The position numbers were made by a program, and so were the translations under genes. Positions 36,192-47,398 of a stretch of 64,000 bases of DNA are shown piece after piece. The stretch is from Silurus meridionalis (taxonomy: Eukaryota > Chordata > Actinopteri > Siluriformes > Siluridae), in assembly GCF_014805685.1 (NCBI RefSeq), contig NC_060901.1, forward strand, positions 26,573,905 to 26,637,904. Reading direction: 5' to 3'. Under the pieces are notes generated by a model that was not told where the DNA came from, ran no database searches, and saw nothing but the letters and a program-made list of their open reading frames with translations. Each line of letters begins with the position of its first letter. The first letter of the stretch is position 1.

Positions 36192-37957
36192 AAAGGAAAC
36201 AGCTGAAAATCCTGTAGGAAATCTTTATAATAGTCATGCAGGATTCCTGCAGTTTTTCTTTTGTAGGGGAAACCCCTGCTTGGGTCTGGTTTGGTCACAA
36301 AGAGAGCATTGTTGAACAAATGGACTGAAATACCCTCAGCTGAAACACTGGTGCTCCTGACATCTTTCCCCAGCATATCTCTAGCACTTGGAGGAGGGCT
36401 TCTTAAACACTGGGACATGGTTATGAATCAGATGGTCAAGACAAATGAGGGAAATCAGAGATAAATATATATATGCGAAGTTCAGTATTGATAAGAATCG
36501 CTCACGGCATCACAGTTGCCTGCTCACTCTCACACCAGGTAAACTTTGTTTGAACTCCATGCTCCACCATCTTTATACTATACGATAAAAACATTTATAA
36601 AGAAGGAACAGAAGTAAACTACCATTTAAAAAATCTGTCATAAAAAATCAAACCGTTCAACTACTTTTTAATTATACTGTAAATATATCAACACAACCCA
36701 AGCAGCCTTTTATCATGAACTCTGGATCTTCACAACAAGAGGATTTACAGCAGGACCGTGTCTCACTACAAGCACTAAAACCTCCACCACATTGTGTTTA
36801 TTAATCATGTAAATAAAGCAGAAAGTTTTCACTGGATTCTGCACTTCAGTGTCATTTGTTCTGCTGAAATATTTCCCTCATTCTGTCACTGCATCGTTCA
36901 AAGCTCACTTCTCACTTAATGAGTGCCTCAACACTTCATGATGAGCCGTGAGTGGCACATAGGAGAACACTGGAGGACCAGGAGGAAACCCACACTGAAA
37001 CATGTAAAAGGTTTAAAACACAGTAGACCAGAGATCTCATTAAAATAAGGTCTAGACAAAGACAGATGTGATCCAAGATCATAACCAAGACATCAATCCA
37101 GAATAAACACAGCTCAGCTCTCAGGAGATTTTCTACCAAAGTGTGAGGGAAGAGTTCACAAGTACTGAGTGCTCCATGTGTGTTTTATGAGAACAAACAG
37201 GAAACGAGAGGAGTAAATAAAGAGAAGCTTTAGAATGTGGGGAAATTACGCCATCTGGTGGTCTAGAGGCAAGATATTACACTGTTCATAGACACGATGG
37301 GAGTGAAAAAATCCTCAATCATTACAATTCATTTTCTTTATTGTGTGGAAAATTATTTTAAGTCGTTCCCAGTGACTGCAAAGGGAGACAGAATGATGAC
37401 AACAGAAAAACGAATTACAGAAAGTAAAAGATACAATGAGAGACAGAAGAGACAAAGAAAAAGTCAATGATAATGAGATAAAAAATATCTAATGTATTGA
37501 ATAACATTAATGGTTTTTGCCTTAACATTTTATATATTGACCCAAAATATTGACATTTGAGTGAGCTGTTACTATAGAAACAATAAAGTATTAGAACATT
37601 CATATAAACCTGAGCTACTGTCAGAGCTGCTGTTCCAGGAAATTCATCAAAACCATCGTGTTTCACAGAGGAATGAATTTCAGGTAACACATAAAAACAA
37701 TATTGTTCTGTTCTGGATTTATTATTGTTTTTTAAATATTTAATGAGATCATGAGAAATCATTTGATCATTGTCTTTTTACATTTGATTTGTTTCTTGTC
37801 AATTTTGTAACATTTTATTTTTAAATATTATAAAATTACTGATATTTATTCAATAAAATTTTAGATTGTTTTTGTGCAGCTGGATTGTTTTCTAGTAAAA
37901 CAGATGTTTGAGGATCAATGTGGCAACGTGCAGGAATTTTACCTCAAACACTACAAT
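36192..37957. other. Flank between hAT element and ftr copy 2
   Basis: 37200-37957 is closely alignable with 42640-43530 beside ftr copy 3, and 36690-37200 with 42130-42640, so both flanks belong to one duplicated unit. TGGTGGTCTAGAGGCAAG (37249) and its counterpart at 42697 look like a tRNA A-box, but no B-box follows. AATAAA for copy 2 (minus strand) is at about 37845-37850. Confidence 0.6.
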
Positions 37958-38534
37958 TTATTCTGGATCACACAATCTCACAGTAGATGAACCAAATGAT
38001 AAGTAGTGAAGTCCAAATCCAGCATATAGTGGCTGAGTGAATGTTGTTTGGACTCTGTGGAGGAGCTTCATGGTGTCAGAGACGCTGTAGAAGGACAGAG
38101 TTCCTGCACTGTGATCCACATACACCCCTATTCTGGATGGTGGCAGAACTCTGAGATCAGTCTCAATGTTGTTGTGATAGAAACAGAGAGAAGTAGTAGA
38201 ACACTGCAGACTCCAGGACTGATTGTTGCGTCCAAACACACACTCATCACCCCGTCCTTTCCTTCTGATGTCTTTATATAAGACTGAAATGTCCACACCC
38301 ACACCACTCCATTCCACCTCCCAGTAACAGCATCCACACACACTTTGTTCACACAACACTTGAGGCCAGGAGTCATATCTCTCTGGATGATCAGAGTACT
38401 GCTGCTTTCTCACACTACCGCTCACTGCTCTGTTCTTCTCAGACATAATGAGTTTACGATGTGCCGTGTTGGGATCCAGAGTCAGATAACAGAAATCTAA
38501 AATAAAAGAGAAAAACAACCTGAACTATAAGAAC

Positions 38535-38603
<69 letters not shown>

Positions 38604-39545
38604 CGTACATTTCAGAAACTCGTCTCTGTTCTGTGGCTCTGAAAGAAAAGACTGAACTGTGGAGACAGAAATAAAATTATCAGATGATAAAACACATAAA
38701 ATCTGATATTTATATCAATCATCAGAAACGTGTGTAGGTCACGTGTCAGACTTCAGTCTTGAAGCACCAGAGGGCAGAGTTTCTCAGCTCGAACACAAAC
38801 TCCTTCACATCAGCAGTTTATCATCAAGACTGGAATCAGGTGAGTGTTAAAAACTCTAAACTGTGCAGAACTTTGATGCTCAGGAATGAAGACTGACCCC
38901 TCGACATCACTCTGTCACAGAGCGAGTAAAGACCTCCATCATTGTGTTTCTCCAGCAGGAACAGCTCCTCTTACCTTGTGCAGGGATTTTGTTGAATTCC
39001 TCCTCACAGAATTCCTCAAGTTTCTTCTTTAGATCTGAGAAATATTTCCCCATTCCATCTGATAAGTGATGTTGATGGACAGTGATGCTGGATGTGTGAA
39101 AATTTGGTCTTGGTAGATCAGGAGACCGACGTCCAGCAGAGACACAGAGAGACTGGAAACTCTACAGAAAGAGAGGAACGAATGATCTCAGAGTAAAGAC
39201 ACACTTGTGATGTCAGACAGGGACATTTATTGTTCCCTTAATGAGAGGTGTTTTAGAGAGTGTGTGAGGAACAGCTGGTTCTGTAGATCAGACAGGGTGT
39301 GTTACCTGGAGGAAATGGATGTGATCGTGTGTGTGTGAAAGCTGCTCCAGCTCAGTGACTCTCCTCTGAAGATCAGCGATCTCCTGCTCCAGTTTCTCCA
39401 GGAGTCGTTCAGCTCCACTTAGTTCAGCCTCCTCCTGAGCTCTGATCATCTCCAGCACCTCCAAGCGCTTTTTCTTCATAAAGCTGATCATCTCAGTAAA
39501 GATCTTCTCACTGTCCTCCACTGCTGTCTGTGCACTGAGCTGTTA

Positions 39546-39615
<70 letters not shown>

Positions 39616-40633
39616 CTATCATTCCCTCTGTCACTGGGGCTCTAAATGACTCCATGTTGTCCATGTTGTGTGTGTTTCTAGGAGCAGCTCCGTCTCTGCT
39701 CACTGCTCACCTTTATAGTGTTCACAGCCTGTTTCAGCTCCTGCACCTTCTTCTGCTTCTCCTGGATTCTCTGCTGGGATTTCATCTGCTGCTCCTTTAA
39801 CTCACTCTGAGGAGAAATCATTACTATTAAAGTTCACTCAGGTTTTCTCTCATGTGGACGAGTTTCAGGTGTAAAATGGACGTTGGCTGATTAAATGTTC
39901 ACTCCTCTGATCTGATTATGAAGAACACTGAGTAAAAATAAATTTACTTCAAATGAGACCAGAAAATATGAAGTTAAATGCTGTAACTGACCAAAGCTGC
40001 TGAATCTCAATGAGAAATATCATTAGGACGAGTTCTCACCTGTTTCTCAGCTCTTCCTGCTGTAACTGATACAGCGTCATGGCCTTTATGTTTATCCAAC
40101 ATGCACAAAGAGCAAATGGATATTTGATCAGTTCTGCAGTAGATCTCAATCAGCTTGTTATGTTCAGAGCAGATCTTCTCTTGTAGCTTTGCTGAGGCTT
40201 CAGTTAATGTGTGTTTTTTTAAAGCAGGAACTTCTAGATGAGGTTTCAGATGAATTTCACAAAAAGAAGTCACACACACCAGACAGGATTTGACGGCTTT
40301 GTGTTTTCTCCTGGTGCAGAAATCACACTCCACATCTCCAGGTCCGGCGTAACAGTGATCAGGAGAAGCAGCTTGGACTTCAGTCTTCTTCTTCAGTTTC
40401 TCCACCACTTCAGCCAGCATGTTGTTTCTGTTTAGAACAGGCCTTGAAGTGAAAGTGTGTCTGCACTGAGGACAGCTGTAGACACCCTTCTGTTCCTCCT
40501 GATCCCAGCAGCTATTAATACACACCTTACAGAAACTGTGTCCACACGAGACAGTCACCGGATCCTTCAGGAGATCCAGACACACTGGACAGATGAACTG
40601 ATCCTGATCTACTGAAATACTGGCCTCTGCCAT
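37958..40633 (-). CDS. ftr: finTRIM (ftr) copy 2, intact E3 ubiquitin ligase-like gene
   Basis: Exons in minus-strand order: 40040-40633, 39711-39806, 39306-39539, 38975-39161, 38609-38656 and 37958-38496. All are GT-AG with continuous phase: 1698 bp, 565 residues. RING C3HC4 ligands are C15, C18, C30, H32, C35, C38, C54 and C57. B-box 1 (DHCYAGPGDVECDFC) and B-box 2 (CSEHNKLIEIYC to DKHKGH) follow, then coiled coil across exons 2-4 and B30.2/PRY-SPRY in exon 6 from LTLDPNTAH. An upstream in-frame ATG at 40639 adds two residues. By family, this is a RING E3 ubiquitin ligase using B30.2 to recognise ligands, associated with antiviral immunity in fish; the ligand is unknown. (TG)n directly precedes the exon-3 acceptor and (CA)n follows the exon-5 donor on the transcribed strand. 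It is one of only two intact copies here. Confidence 0.88.
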
Positions 40634-40790
40634 TTTCACTCCTTTCTCAGAAACAGAAAGAAAGACAAAGAAAAAGAGATAAAGAGGAAGAGATGGAGCT
40701 TCTATCTGAGTTTAGTGTTTTATCTAAATGAACTTTGAGCTTTTGAGTTTATAGCATAAAAAAGACGGTGGGTGGGGCTTTAAAGGAGGA
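40634..40790 (-). promoter_or_regulatory. Putative ftr copy 2 promoter: ISRE-like motif, TATA and CACCC box
   Basis: On the minus strand the order toward the ATG is: CACCC/GC-like box (complement of GGGTGGGGC near 40770), CTATAAA (complement of 40748-40754, about 115 bp before the ATG), then an IRF/ISRE-like GAAACAGAAAG at 40650-40660, written on the plus strand and probably inside the 5' UTR. All three are shared with copy 3. Roles are inferred. Confidence 0.4.
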
Positions 40791-41548
40791 CGATGAAGAT
40801 AAAGTCCATGATTCTTATAATGTTCTGTATTTTAATTATTACTAAATAAATATCCATTAATTTTTGAGCATCTCAAAAACTAAGAAAATCTATTCAAATC
40901 GTAATAAAAATAAGGTACTGCAATAGTTTAGTAAGTTAGTGTGGGAAGAAGCTCATTGGTGCAGATGTAATGTAGATTTGCTGGAAAACTACTAGCCTTG
41001 TCTTTACTAAACAATTTATTTAAGTTCTGATCCTTGTATGGAATGTTTTATAGAAGATGATCAACTGGACCTTCAACTGACTTCCAAAGGGTCCTCCACA
41101 GACAGCTTTAATCCACTGGAGACCATTGAGCCAGGACACATAACATCCCTGACTTATCACCAGCACTTGGAGGAAGGCTCCTGAAACACCGGGACATGGT
41201 TATGAACCAGATGGTCCAGAAGAATGGTGAAATCAGTGACACCATTAAGGGGTACACACCTCTGGGGAAAAATATGATGGATGGATGACTTTTAACAAAA
41301 ATTAGTTCAAGTTTTGTTCTTGTATAGAATTTGTTGCTTCCTTTAGTTACAGGAATAAAAGCTGTGTATAAAAAAGTTTAGAAGAGCAGGTAAATATTTA
41401 ACCAACCAGCACTCATTAATCAGGATGTTTATAGCTTTATGCTCCTGGAAACTGAAGATCTGTAATCACCGCAGAAATGAGCACAGAGGCTACATATGAA
41501 GGAGAATGAGGTTGGAAAGCACAACAGAATAGGATGATGGACTTATGT
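40791..41548. other. Upstream flank of ftr copy 2, duplicated at copy 3
   Basis: Alignable with about 46510-47290 upstream of copy 3 (shared GATCAACTGGACCTTCAACTG and CACCAGCACTTGGAGGA). A short CRSPPPSAG-type frame recurs here, at 36149-36418 and at 46777-46974. It looks like a relic repeat rather than a gene. Confidence 0.45.
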
Positions 41549-42098
41549 AGTGCTGCAATAACGATTATATTGATCATCGATTAATCGGACAATTATTTTG
41601 CGATAACTGAATTTTGTTAAAAACTTGAAATAAACTGTTTTGCTCATTATAACTATATAAAACACTAATTCAGGGTATTTATGTATAAACGTGTACTTTA
41701 AAAAATGCAAAAGCCACATATTAAGTTGAACTCTCTTTAATGTTGCCATTTTAAAGATAATAGTAGCTGCTTGTTCAGGAGTAAATGTGGGATTTCTCCT
41801 TTAACAAAGTCACTCATGCTGGTGGTTTCTTTCTGTATAATAATAAAACATTTGAGTAGGCAAAGTGCAAATTGTGTAAATCAACATTTGCCTTGTTTTT
41901 ACAGTTTTTACTCACCGTGCTGATGTTTGACCTTCATCCGGGACACCAGTTTGCTTTCTTTTTCCTTTTCACATGTGGCTGTTTTCTTGCAGTCACGCGA
42001 ACCCGTAACTTGAGCAGCCCAACTATTTGATAACAACATTTGTTGACAACCAATTTCGTTATTGATTATTATCAATTAGTTGTTGCAGCCCTACACTA
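41549..42098. mobile_element. MITE-like element with TAGTGCTGCAA termini
   Basis: Left end TAGTGCTGCAATAACGAT and right end GTTGTTGCAGCCCTACACTA are imperfect inverted complements, and internal ATCGATTAATCG-type sequence is typical of a widespread fish repeat. It is about 550 bp and non-coding. I could not find a convincing target duplication. It is absent from the matching flank of copy 3, so it may have inserted after that duplication. Confidence 0.5.
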
Positions 42099-43530
42099 AT
42101 CCAATCCAAGTGTTATTGAAGGCACCACGTCACAACCCAAGCAGCCTTTTATCATCCACTCTGGATCTTCACAACAAGAGGATTTACAGCAGGATCGTGT
42201 CTCACTACAAGCACTAAAACCTCCACCAGATTGTGTTCATTAATTATGTAAATAAAGCAGAAAGATTTCACTAGATTCTGCACTTTAGTGTCATTTGTTC
42301 TGCTGAAATATTTCCCTCATTCTGTCACTGCATCGTTTCACTGCTCATAGAGTCTCCACTTCACACTTAATGAGTGCCTCAACACTTCATGATGAGCCGT
42401 CAGTGACACGTAGGAGAACACTGGAGGACCAGGAGGAAACCCACACTGAAACATGTAAAAGGTTTAAAACACAGTAGACCAGAGATCTGATTAAAATAAA
42501 GGCAAAGGCAGAGGTGATTCAAGATCATACGCAGGAGATAAATCCAGAATAAACACAGCTCAGCTCTCAGGAGATTTTCTACCAAACTGGAAGAGTTCAC
42601 AGGTACTGAGTGTTCCACGTGTGTTTTATGAGAACAAACAGGAAATGATCGGAGTAAATGGAGAGAATCTTTAGAATGTGTGTACGGGCGCCGCCTGGTG
42701 GTCTAGGGGTAAGATGTTACACTGTTCATAGACATGATAGAAGTGAAAAAATCCTTTTTCTTTATTGTGTAGAAAATTATTTTTTGTCGTTCCCAGAGAC
42801 TGCAAAGGAAGACAAAATGATAGATAGAAGGAGAGACACAAAGGCAGATAGAGAGAGAATGAAAGAGGGAGACACATGAAGACAAGAGAGACAGTGTTAG
42901 ATAAAAGGAGAGACAATGCTATTAAGAGATATTAGATAGAAAGAGAAACAAACATAGAAAAAACTCACATATCGAAGGGAGAAGAGACGATGATAGATAG
43001 ACAACAGGAAAACGAATTACAGAAAGTAAAAGATAATAATCAATGATAAATATGAGATATAAAAAAAAATATATTAAATAACATTAATGGTTTTTAAATT
43101 AAAAGTTTATATATTAAGCCAAAATATTGACATTTGTGTGAACTGTTACTGTAGAAACAATAAAGTATTAGAACATTCATATAAATCTGAACTTCGGTCA
43201 GAGCTGCTGTTCCAGGAAATTCATCAAAACCATCCTGTTTCACAGGGGAATATATTTTAGGTAACACATAAACACAATATTGTTCTGTTCTGGATCTGTT
43301 ATTGTTTATTAAATATTTAATGAGATCATGAGAAATCATTTGATCATTGTCTTTTTACATTTTATTTGTTTGTTAATTTTGTAACATTTATTTTTAATTA
43401 TTATAAAATAACTGATATTTATTCATTACAATTTTAGATTGTTTTTGTGCAGCTGGATTGTTTTCTAGTAAAACAGATGTTTGAGGATCAATGTGGCAAC
43501 GTGCAGGAATTTTACCTCAAACACTACAAT
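42099..43530. other. Downstream flank of ftr copy 3, paralogous to that of copy 2
   Basis: Matches 36680-37957 with small indels. A GA-rich patch (42830-42990) is expanded here relative to the copy 2 flank. AATAAA for copy 3 on the minus strand is at about 43418-43423. No gene seen. Confidence 0.55.
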
Positions 43531-44102
43531 TTATTCTGGATCACAGAATCTCACAGTAGATGAACCAAATGATAAGTAGTAAAGTCCAAATCCAGCAAAT
43601 AGAGGCTGAGTGAATGTTGTTTGGACTCTGTGGAGGAGCTTCATGGTGTCAGAGACGCTGTAGAAGGACAGAGTTCCTGCACTGTGATCCACATACACTC
43701 CTATTCTGGATGGTGGCGGAACTCTGAGATCAGTCTCAATGTTGTTGTGATAGAAACAGAGAGAAGAAGAAGAACACTGCAGACTCCAGGACTGATTGTT
43801 GCGTCCAAACCCACACTCATCACCCCGTCCTTTCCTTCTGATATCTTTATATGAGACTGAAATGGATACACCCATACCACCACTCCACTCCACCTCCCAG
43901 TAACAGCGTCCACACACACTCTCCTCACACAACACCTGAAACCAGTAATCAAATCTCTCTGGATGATCAGAGATCTGCTGCTTTCTCTCACTCCCTCTCA
44001 CTGCTCTGTTCTTCTCAGACAGAATGAGGTAACAATGTGCCGTATTGGGATCCAGAGTCAGATAACAGAGATCTACAATAAAAGAGAAAAACAAACTGAA
44101 CA

Positions 44103-44199
<97 letters not shown>

Positions 44200-45054
44200 A
44201 CGTACATTTCATAAAATCATCTCTGCTCTGTGGCTCTGAGAGAAAAGACTGAACTGTGGAGACAGAAATAAAATGATCAGATGATAAAACACATAAAATC
44301 AGAGATTTATATCAATCATCAGCAGTTTATCATCAAGACTGGAATCAGGTGAGTGTTAAAAACTCTAAACTGTGCAGAACTTTGATGCTCAGGAATGAAG
44401 CCTGACCCCTCGACATCACTCTGTCACAGAGCGAGTAAAGACCTCCATCATTGTGTTTCTCCAGCAGGAACAGTTCCTCTTACCTTGTGCAGGGATTTTG
44501 TTGAATTTCACCGCACAGAATTCCTCAAGTTTCTTCTTCAGATCTGAGAAATATTTCCTCATTCCATCTGATAAGTGATGTTGATGGACAGTGATGCTGG
44601 ATGTGTGAAAATCTGGTCTTTCAAATGGAGGAGATCGACGTCCAGCAGAGACACAGAGAGACTGGAAACTCTACAGAAAGAGAGGAACGAATGATCTCAG
44701 AGTAAAGACACACTTGTGATGTCAGACAGGGACATTTATTGTTCCCTTAATGAGAGGTGTTTTAGAGACTGTGTGAGGAACAGCTGGTTCTGTAGATCAG
44801 ACAGTGTATGTTACCTGGAGGAAATGGATGTGATCGTGTGTGTGTGAAAGCTGCTCCAGCTCAGTGACTTTCCTCTGAAGATCAGTGATCTCCTGCTCCA
44901 GTTCCTCCAGGAGTCGTTCAGCTCGACTTAGTTCAGCCTCCTCCTGAGCTCTGATCATCTCCATCACCTCCAAGCGCTTTTTCTCCATGGAGCTGATCAT
45001 CTCAGTAAAGATCTGCTCACTGTCCTCCACTGCTGTCTGTGCACTGAGCTGTTA

Positions 45055-45110
<56 letters not shown>

Positions 45111-46361
45111 CTATCATTCCCTCTGTCACTGGGACTCTAAATGACTCCATGTTGTCCATGTTGTGTGTGTTTCTAGGAGCAGCTCCGTCTCTGCTCACTG
45201 CTCACCTTTATAGTGTTCACAGCCTGTTTCAGCTCCTGCACCTTCTTCTGCTTCTCCTGGATTCTCTGCTGGGATTTCATCTGCTGCTCCTTTAACTCAC
45301 TCTGAGGAGAAAATATAACGTTTTTGTTTAAATAATGATTTGAATGCCAGCGTTCTGTAGATTTTATATGATGGGGTTTTTATTATAACTGCAGAAAATA
45401 AAGGATTTTCTGTGTCTAAGTTTAATTAGCAATCAGATGGAAGATTAAAAAGCTAACTAATCATAAATAAAACCTACATGTGGGTGAACTTTGTCAGCTA
45501 CCAGAGATTCTTGGCGACAGTGTTATGAGTACTGATGCATGGATGGAAGGTGGGGCTAAAAAAAAAAAAAAAAAGAAAAAAAAACTTGAGCTGTAAATGA
45601 ATTAGATGACAGTGTGACATGGACTCCAGAGCTGTTTTTATGTGGGTTATTTTGCCTTTGTTCTTGTAAAAGCCCCCCGGTCTCTCTCTGCCTTTCTCTC
45701 TCTCTCTCTTTCAAATTCTAGATTAGAAAATGAATGATTAATTTATTCTAGAGATATTTTAAGTTCTCACCTGTTTCTCAGTTCGTTCTCCTGAGGCTGT
45801 GACAGTGTCGTGTCCTTTATGTTTATCCATCATACACATATAACAGATGCAGTTTTGATCAGTTCTGCAGTAGATCTCAATCAGCTTGTTATGTTCAGAG
45901 CAGATCTTCTCTTGTAGCTTTGCTGAGGCTTCAGTTAATGTGTGAGTCTTAAAAGCAGGAGAAACATAATGAGGATTCAGATGAGTTACACAAAAAGAAG
46001 ACACACACACCAGACAGGATTTGACGGCTTTGTGTTTTCTTCCGGTGCAGAAATCACACTCCACATCTCCAGGTCCGGCGTAACAGTGATCAGGAGAAGC
46101 AGCTTGGACTTCAGTCTTCTTCAGTTTCTCCACCACTTCAGCCAGCATGTTGTTTCTGTTTAGAACAGGCCTTGCAGTGAAAGTGTCTCTGCACTGAGGA
46201 CAGCTGTAGATACCCTTCTGATCCTCCTGATCCCAGCAGTCATTAATACACACCTTACAGAAACTGTGTCCACACGGGACAGTCACCGGATCCTTCAGGA
46301 GATCCAGACACACTGGACAGATGAACTGATCCTGATCTACTGAAATACTGGCCTCCGCCAT
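43531..46361 (-). CDS. ftr: finTRIM (ftr) copy 3, intact, mosaic exon 1
   Basis: Exons in minus-strand order: 45771-46361, 45206-45301, 44815-45048, 44484-44670, 44206-44253 and 43531-44072. The phase is continuous: 1698 bp, 565 residues. The RING ligands are at the same positions as in copy 2 (C15, C18, C30, H32, C35, C38, C54, C57). One Lys is missing in the linker (KLKKTEV). The 3' half of exon 1 departs from the other copies (FCVTHLNPHYVSPAFKTHTL; QNCICYMCMMDKHKGHDTV), and intron 1 (45302-45770) is unrelated to theirs, so this part probably came from another ftr gene by recombination. B30.2 follows LTLDPNTAH in exon 6. An upstream in-frame ATG at 46376 would add five residues. Role as for copy 2, with ligand unknown. 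Confidence 0.88.
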
Positions 46362-46515
46362 TTTCACTCCTTTCACAGAAACAGAAAGAAAGACAAAGAA
46401 AAAGAGATAAAGAGGAAGAGAGAGAGCCTCTGTGCGAGTGCAGTGTTTTATCTAAATGAACTTTGAGCTTTTGAGTTTATAGCATAAAAGCGACAGTGGG
46501 CGGGGCTTTAAAGGA
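46362..46515 (-). promoter_or_regulatory. Putative ftr copy 3 promoter: ISRE-like motif, TATA and GC box
   Basis: The complement of 46476-46482 gives CTATAAA, with a canonical GC box (GGGCGGGGC, 46498-46506 on plus) beyond it and an IRF/ISRE-like GAAACAGAAAG at 46378-46388 between TATA and ATG. Same order and spacing as copy 2. Roles are inferred. Confidence 0.42.
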
Positions 46516-47300
46516 GGACAATGAAGATAAACTCCATGATTCTTATAGAGTATAATGTACTGTAATTTAATTATTACTATATTAATATCCATACATTTTT
46601 TTTAACATCTCAAGAAAATCTATTCGGATCATAATAAAAATAAGGTACTACAATAGTTTAGTTAGTTAGTGTGGGAAGAAGCTCATTGGTGCAGATGTAA
46701 TGGTGATTCGCTGGTAAACTACTAGCCTTGGCTTTACTGAACAATTTATTTAAGTTTGATGCTTGTAGGGAATATTTCATAGAACATGATCAACTGGACC
46801 TTCAACTGACATCCAAAGGGTCCTCCCCAGACAGCTATAATCCACTGGAGACCATTGAGCCAGGACACATGACATTACTGACATAACACCAGCACTTGGA
46901 GGAGGGCTTCTGAAACACCGGTACATGGTTATGAACCAGATAGTCCAGAAGAATGGTGAAATCAGTGACACCATTAAGAGATAGATGTTGATTACAGCAC
47001 ATCATCTCTAACACACCTCTGGGAAATAACTTGATGGATGGATGACTTTTAACAGTAATTAGTCAAAGTTCTGTTCTTGTATAGAATTTGTTGCTTCCTT
47101 TAGTTACAGGAATAAAAGCTGTGTATAAAAATGTTTTATAAGATTCCAAGTGTTGAACACTTTATTATTTATTCCGTGTTAATCAGATCCAAAGAGCAGA
47201 TAAATATTTAACCAACCAGCACTCATCAATCAGGATGTTTATAGATTTATGCTTCTGCAAACTGAAGATCTGTAATCACCTCAGAAATGAGCACAGAGGC
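46516..47300. other. Upstream flank of ftr copy 3
   Basis: Paralogous to 40791-41530 beside copy 2. The left edge of the TMEM244-containing duplication begins at about 47304. No gene seen. Confidence 0.45.
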
Positions 47301-47398
47301 TAGGTTCTCAGGTGTCCTGGTGCTATTTTAAGTTCTGGGGACGCCATTCAATTCTGTTTTCATGTTTTTTTGAGACTGTGCATCTGTTCCCCGTGCAG

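Noticed and set aside
37415..37762. 115-codon frame downstream of ftr copy 2
   Set aside because: Its counterpart at 43094-43339 is shorter and shifted; it is shared flank DNA with no domain and no start context.
42690..42720. tRNA gene suggested by an A-box-like TGGTGGTCTAGGGGTAAG
   Set aside because: No B-box or cloverleaf downstream; at best an old tRNA-derived repeat present in two duplicated flanks.
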